Made by a program: the position numbers and the translations under genes. From the NCBI GenBank assembly GCA_009929485.1, contig SAAJ01000002.1, forward strand, positions 1 to 64,000: DNA of 64,000 nt, given 5' to 3'. A model generated the notes under the pieces. The model ran no database searches. It had not been told where the DNA came from and worked only from the letters and a program-made list of their open reading frames with translations. Position 1 is the first letter of the stretch, and every line of letters begins with the position of its first letter. This DNA is from Negativicutes bacterium. GTDB taxonomy: Bacteria > Bacillota > Negativicutes > Anaeromusales > Anaeromusaceae. Shown piece after piece: positions 62,832 through 64,000 of the stretch.

Positions 62832-64000
62832 TCACCACCTGACAAAGCTCTTTAGCAGCCGCAATCCGGCTACCGCTTTACGCAGCCATGGTTGATGATA
62901 CACGGTCAACGTATACGTTGCCTGCGGATCGTCCCAGACGAAAGCAAGAGCATTATCGGCGTTAGGCAAATTCCAAGCGGAACTTATCATCTCGCCGTTT
63001 TTGCGCACTTCCGCCCGAAAAGCCTGTTCTCGAAGATACAAGGGGATTTTGACACTAACCGCCTGAGGCCGCTCCGCCGAAACCGACAAATCGCGCCCCA
63101 GCAGCTCTATTTCATAGCGACTGCTCAGCCAGCCGTGTTCCAGGCGCTTTCCGTACAAGGCGGTTGCTTCCAGCTTTTCTTCATCCAAGAAAGCGCGCAC
63201 CAATTGACTGGCCGTCGCGAAGCGCAATAATCCTTGCTGTACATAGCGCTGCTTTAGATACGCCAGATGCGCGTCTAGGGCGGCGAATTGGCCGCCGGAC
63301 AAGCTGCGCCAGTCCCCCTCGCCCTGCATGAACATGGCATGGGTGAAGCCAATAATGCCATGCACTCCAGGAACAACAGCGCCATTGCGAACAAAAGCTT
63401 CCATGCCTGCATCCGCTTTGGCATTCATCACCGCCGCCGTTTGTTGGTCATAAAAGATAGGCGGCTGTGGTGTAGGACGCAGCTCCACCACTCCGGCTTC
63501 AGAAGCTTCACGCGCGGGGCGGCCAATATCTGTTTTAGCGGCCAAATACAACTCGCCGCCATAAGGCGCAGACGTTTCCCTCCCGCTATTGCCGGCGGCG
63601 TCACTGGAGCCCCACAAACCCAAACGTCGAAATACTTCACTGCTCATGTCTTGCGACTCGCTGCTGGCGCCAAAATCAAAGGAACCGGCTCTTGCCGTCA
63701 ACAACTGTCCTTGGGACGAGTCGGCGGCCAATTCATCCACAAGCCGCTGGTACGCATACAAACTTCCCAGCCTGCTGCCCCGGTTTCCGTAGTCGCCAAA
63801 ACTCCCCAGCGAATGCGCCCAGCCATGCCGCAAATGATTGGCCCAAAGGCCGTCTGCCGGCTCATAGTATGATAATACATTGCCAGGTATGTACGGATCA
63901 TAATCCGTGTGCATATGTACGCCATATTCATGTCCTTTGGCGCTTTCCTGACGCACGGAACGTTCTATATCGGCCACCGCTTCCTGCCATTGCTTGGTCG
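62832..64000 (-). CDS. Polysaccharide-deacetylase-like protein, 3' part (start beyond the window)
   Basis: The open frame continues to the right edge, so only the C-terminal 389 or so residues are present. An internal GTG at 63977 is not the true start. The visible part has HEYGVHMHTDYDPY (a His-x-His patch), WAHSLGSFG, and TARAGSFDFGASSESQ, which resembles the RAG-type motif of NodB-like deacetylases. A beta-rich C-terminal part (about residues 280-380) ends with LKSFVRW. The family call is tentative; a secreted cell-wall or glycan-acting enzyme is likely. Confidence 0.6.
   Translation of the reverse strand, partial: TKQWQEAVADIERSVRQESAKGHEYGVHMHTDYDPYIPGNVLSYYEPADGLWANHLRHGWAHSLGSFGDYGNRGSRLGSLYAYQRLVDELAADSSQGQLLTARAGSFDFGASSESQDMSSEVFRRLGLWGSSDAAGNSGRETSAPYGGELYLAAKTDIGRPAREASEAGVVELRPTPQPPIFYDQQTAAVMNAKADAGMEAFVRNGAVVPGVHGIIGFTHAMFMQGEGDWRSLSGGQFAALDAHLAYLKQRYVQQGLLRFATASQLVRAFLDEEKLEATALYGKRLEHGWLSSRYEIELLGRDLSVSAERPQAVSVKIPLYLREQAFRAEVRKNGEMISSAWNLPNADNALAFVWDDPQATYTLTVYHQPWLRKAVAGLRLLKSFVRW

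Overview
The window looks like a near-origin chromosomal segment of an anaerobic, amino-acid-fermenting Firmicute of the Negativicutes type, perhaps an Anaeromusa/Anaeroarcus-like relative. This is inference from gene content and order; no search was run. Almost every gene lies on the minus strand. Only a secreted GH26-like enzyme and a PhoR-like kinase are on plus. TTG and GTG starts are common, and promoters are of the sigma-A TTGACA/TATAAT type.

Region 1 (1-23.6 kb) is a housekeeping block whose order resembles the Bacillus region running from ftsH to an rRNA operon. It starts with the 5' end of a 16S rRNA gene with two promoters. Reading leftward along the minus strand from 23.5 kb: divIC, an S1-domain protein (yabR), a two-gene ThrE-type exporter, tilS, hpt and ftsH. 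Next comes a sulfur block under a SAM-I riboswitch: a methionine-type aminotransferase, a MetQ lipoprotein, larE and a doubled DUF2292 protein. After it come cysK, panC-panD-birA-coaX-dusB plus an unknown gene, greA-lysS and an M20 peptidase. Both cysK and panC have a promoter, a leader and an intrinsic terminator ahead of the start codon, so both are likely attenuated.

Region 2 (23.6-53.1 kb) is an accessory block lying between genes that are usually close together (mazG/hup on one side, divIC on the other). It holds a chemoreceptor, pstS-pstC-pstA, a glycolipid-type glycosyltransferase, phoR, a UbiB-family kinase, a glutamate-fermentation cluster, an M16 peptidase, and phoP-pstB-phoU. The fermentation cluster reads glutamate symporter, glmS, glmL, glmE, mal, a P-loop protein, citD, citE, citF, citC, citXG. 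Glutamate mutase, methylaspartate ammonia-lyase and a citrate-lyase-type complex are the recognisable enzymes of the 3-methylaspartate route from glutamate to acetate and pyruvate. The lyase here is therefore probably citramalate lyase. Mesaconase is not in the window. Three pho promoters carry 11-bp-period TTAACA repeats typical of PhoP boxes.

Region 3 (53.2-64 kb) holds hup, mazG, a SpoVB-like flippase, mfd, glpX, a transaldolase-like aldolase, a zinc-ribbon protein and the 3' part of a deacetylase-like gene cut by the window edge. The sporulation genes that usually sit in this neighbourhood (yabP, yabQ, spoIIE, spoVT) are not seen, which fits a lineage that has lost sporulation.

The intergenic regions hold several unclassified structures: the panC, cysK and metQ leaders, a 545-bp leader before the glutamate symporter, a nested inverted repeat near 17.1 kb, and two dispersed repeat families. 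No insertion sequence, prophage, tRNA or CRISPR array was recognised.
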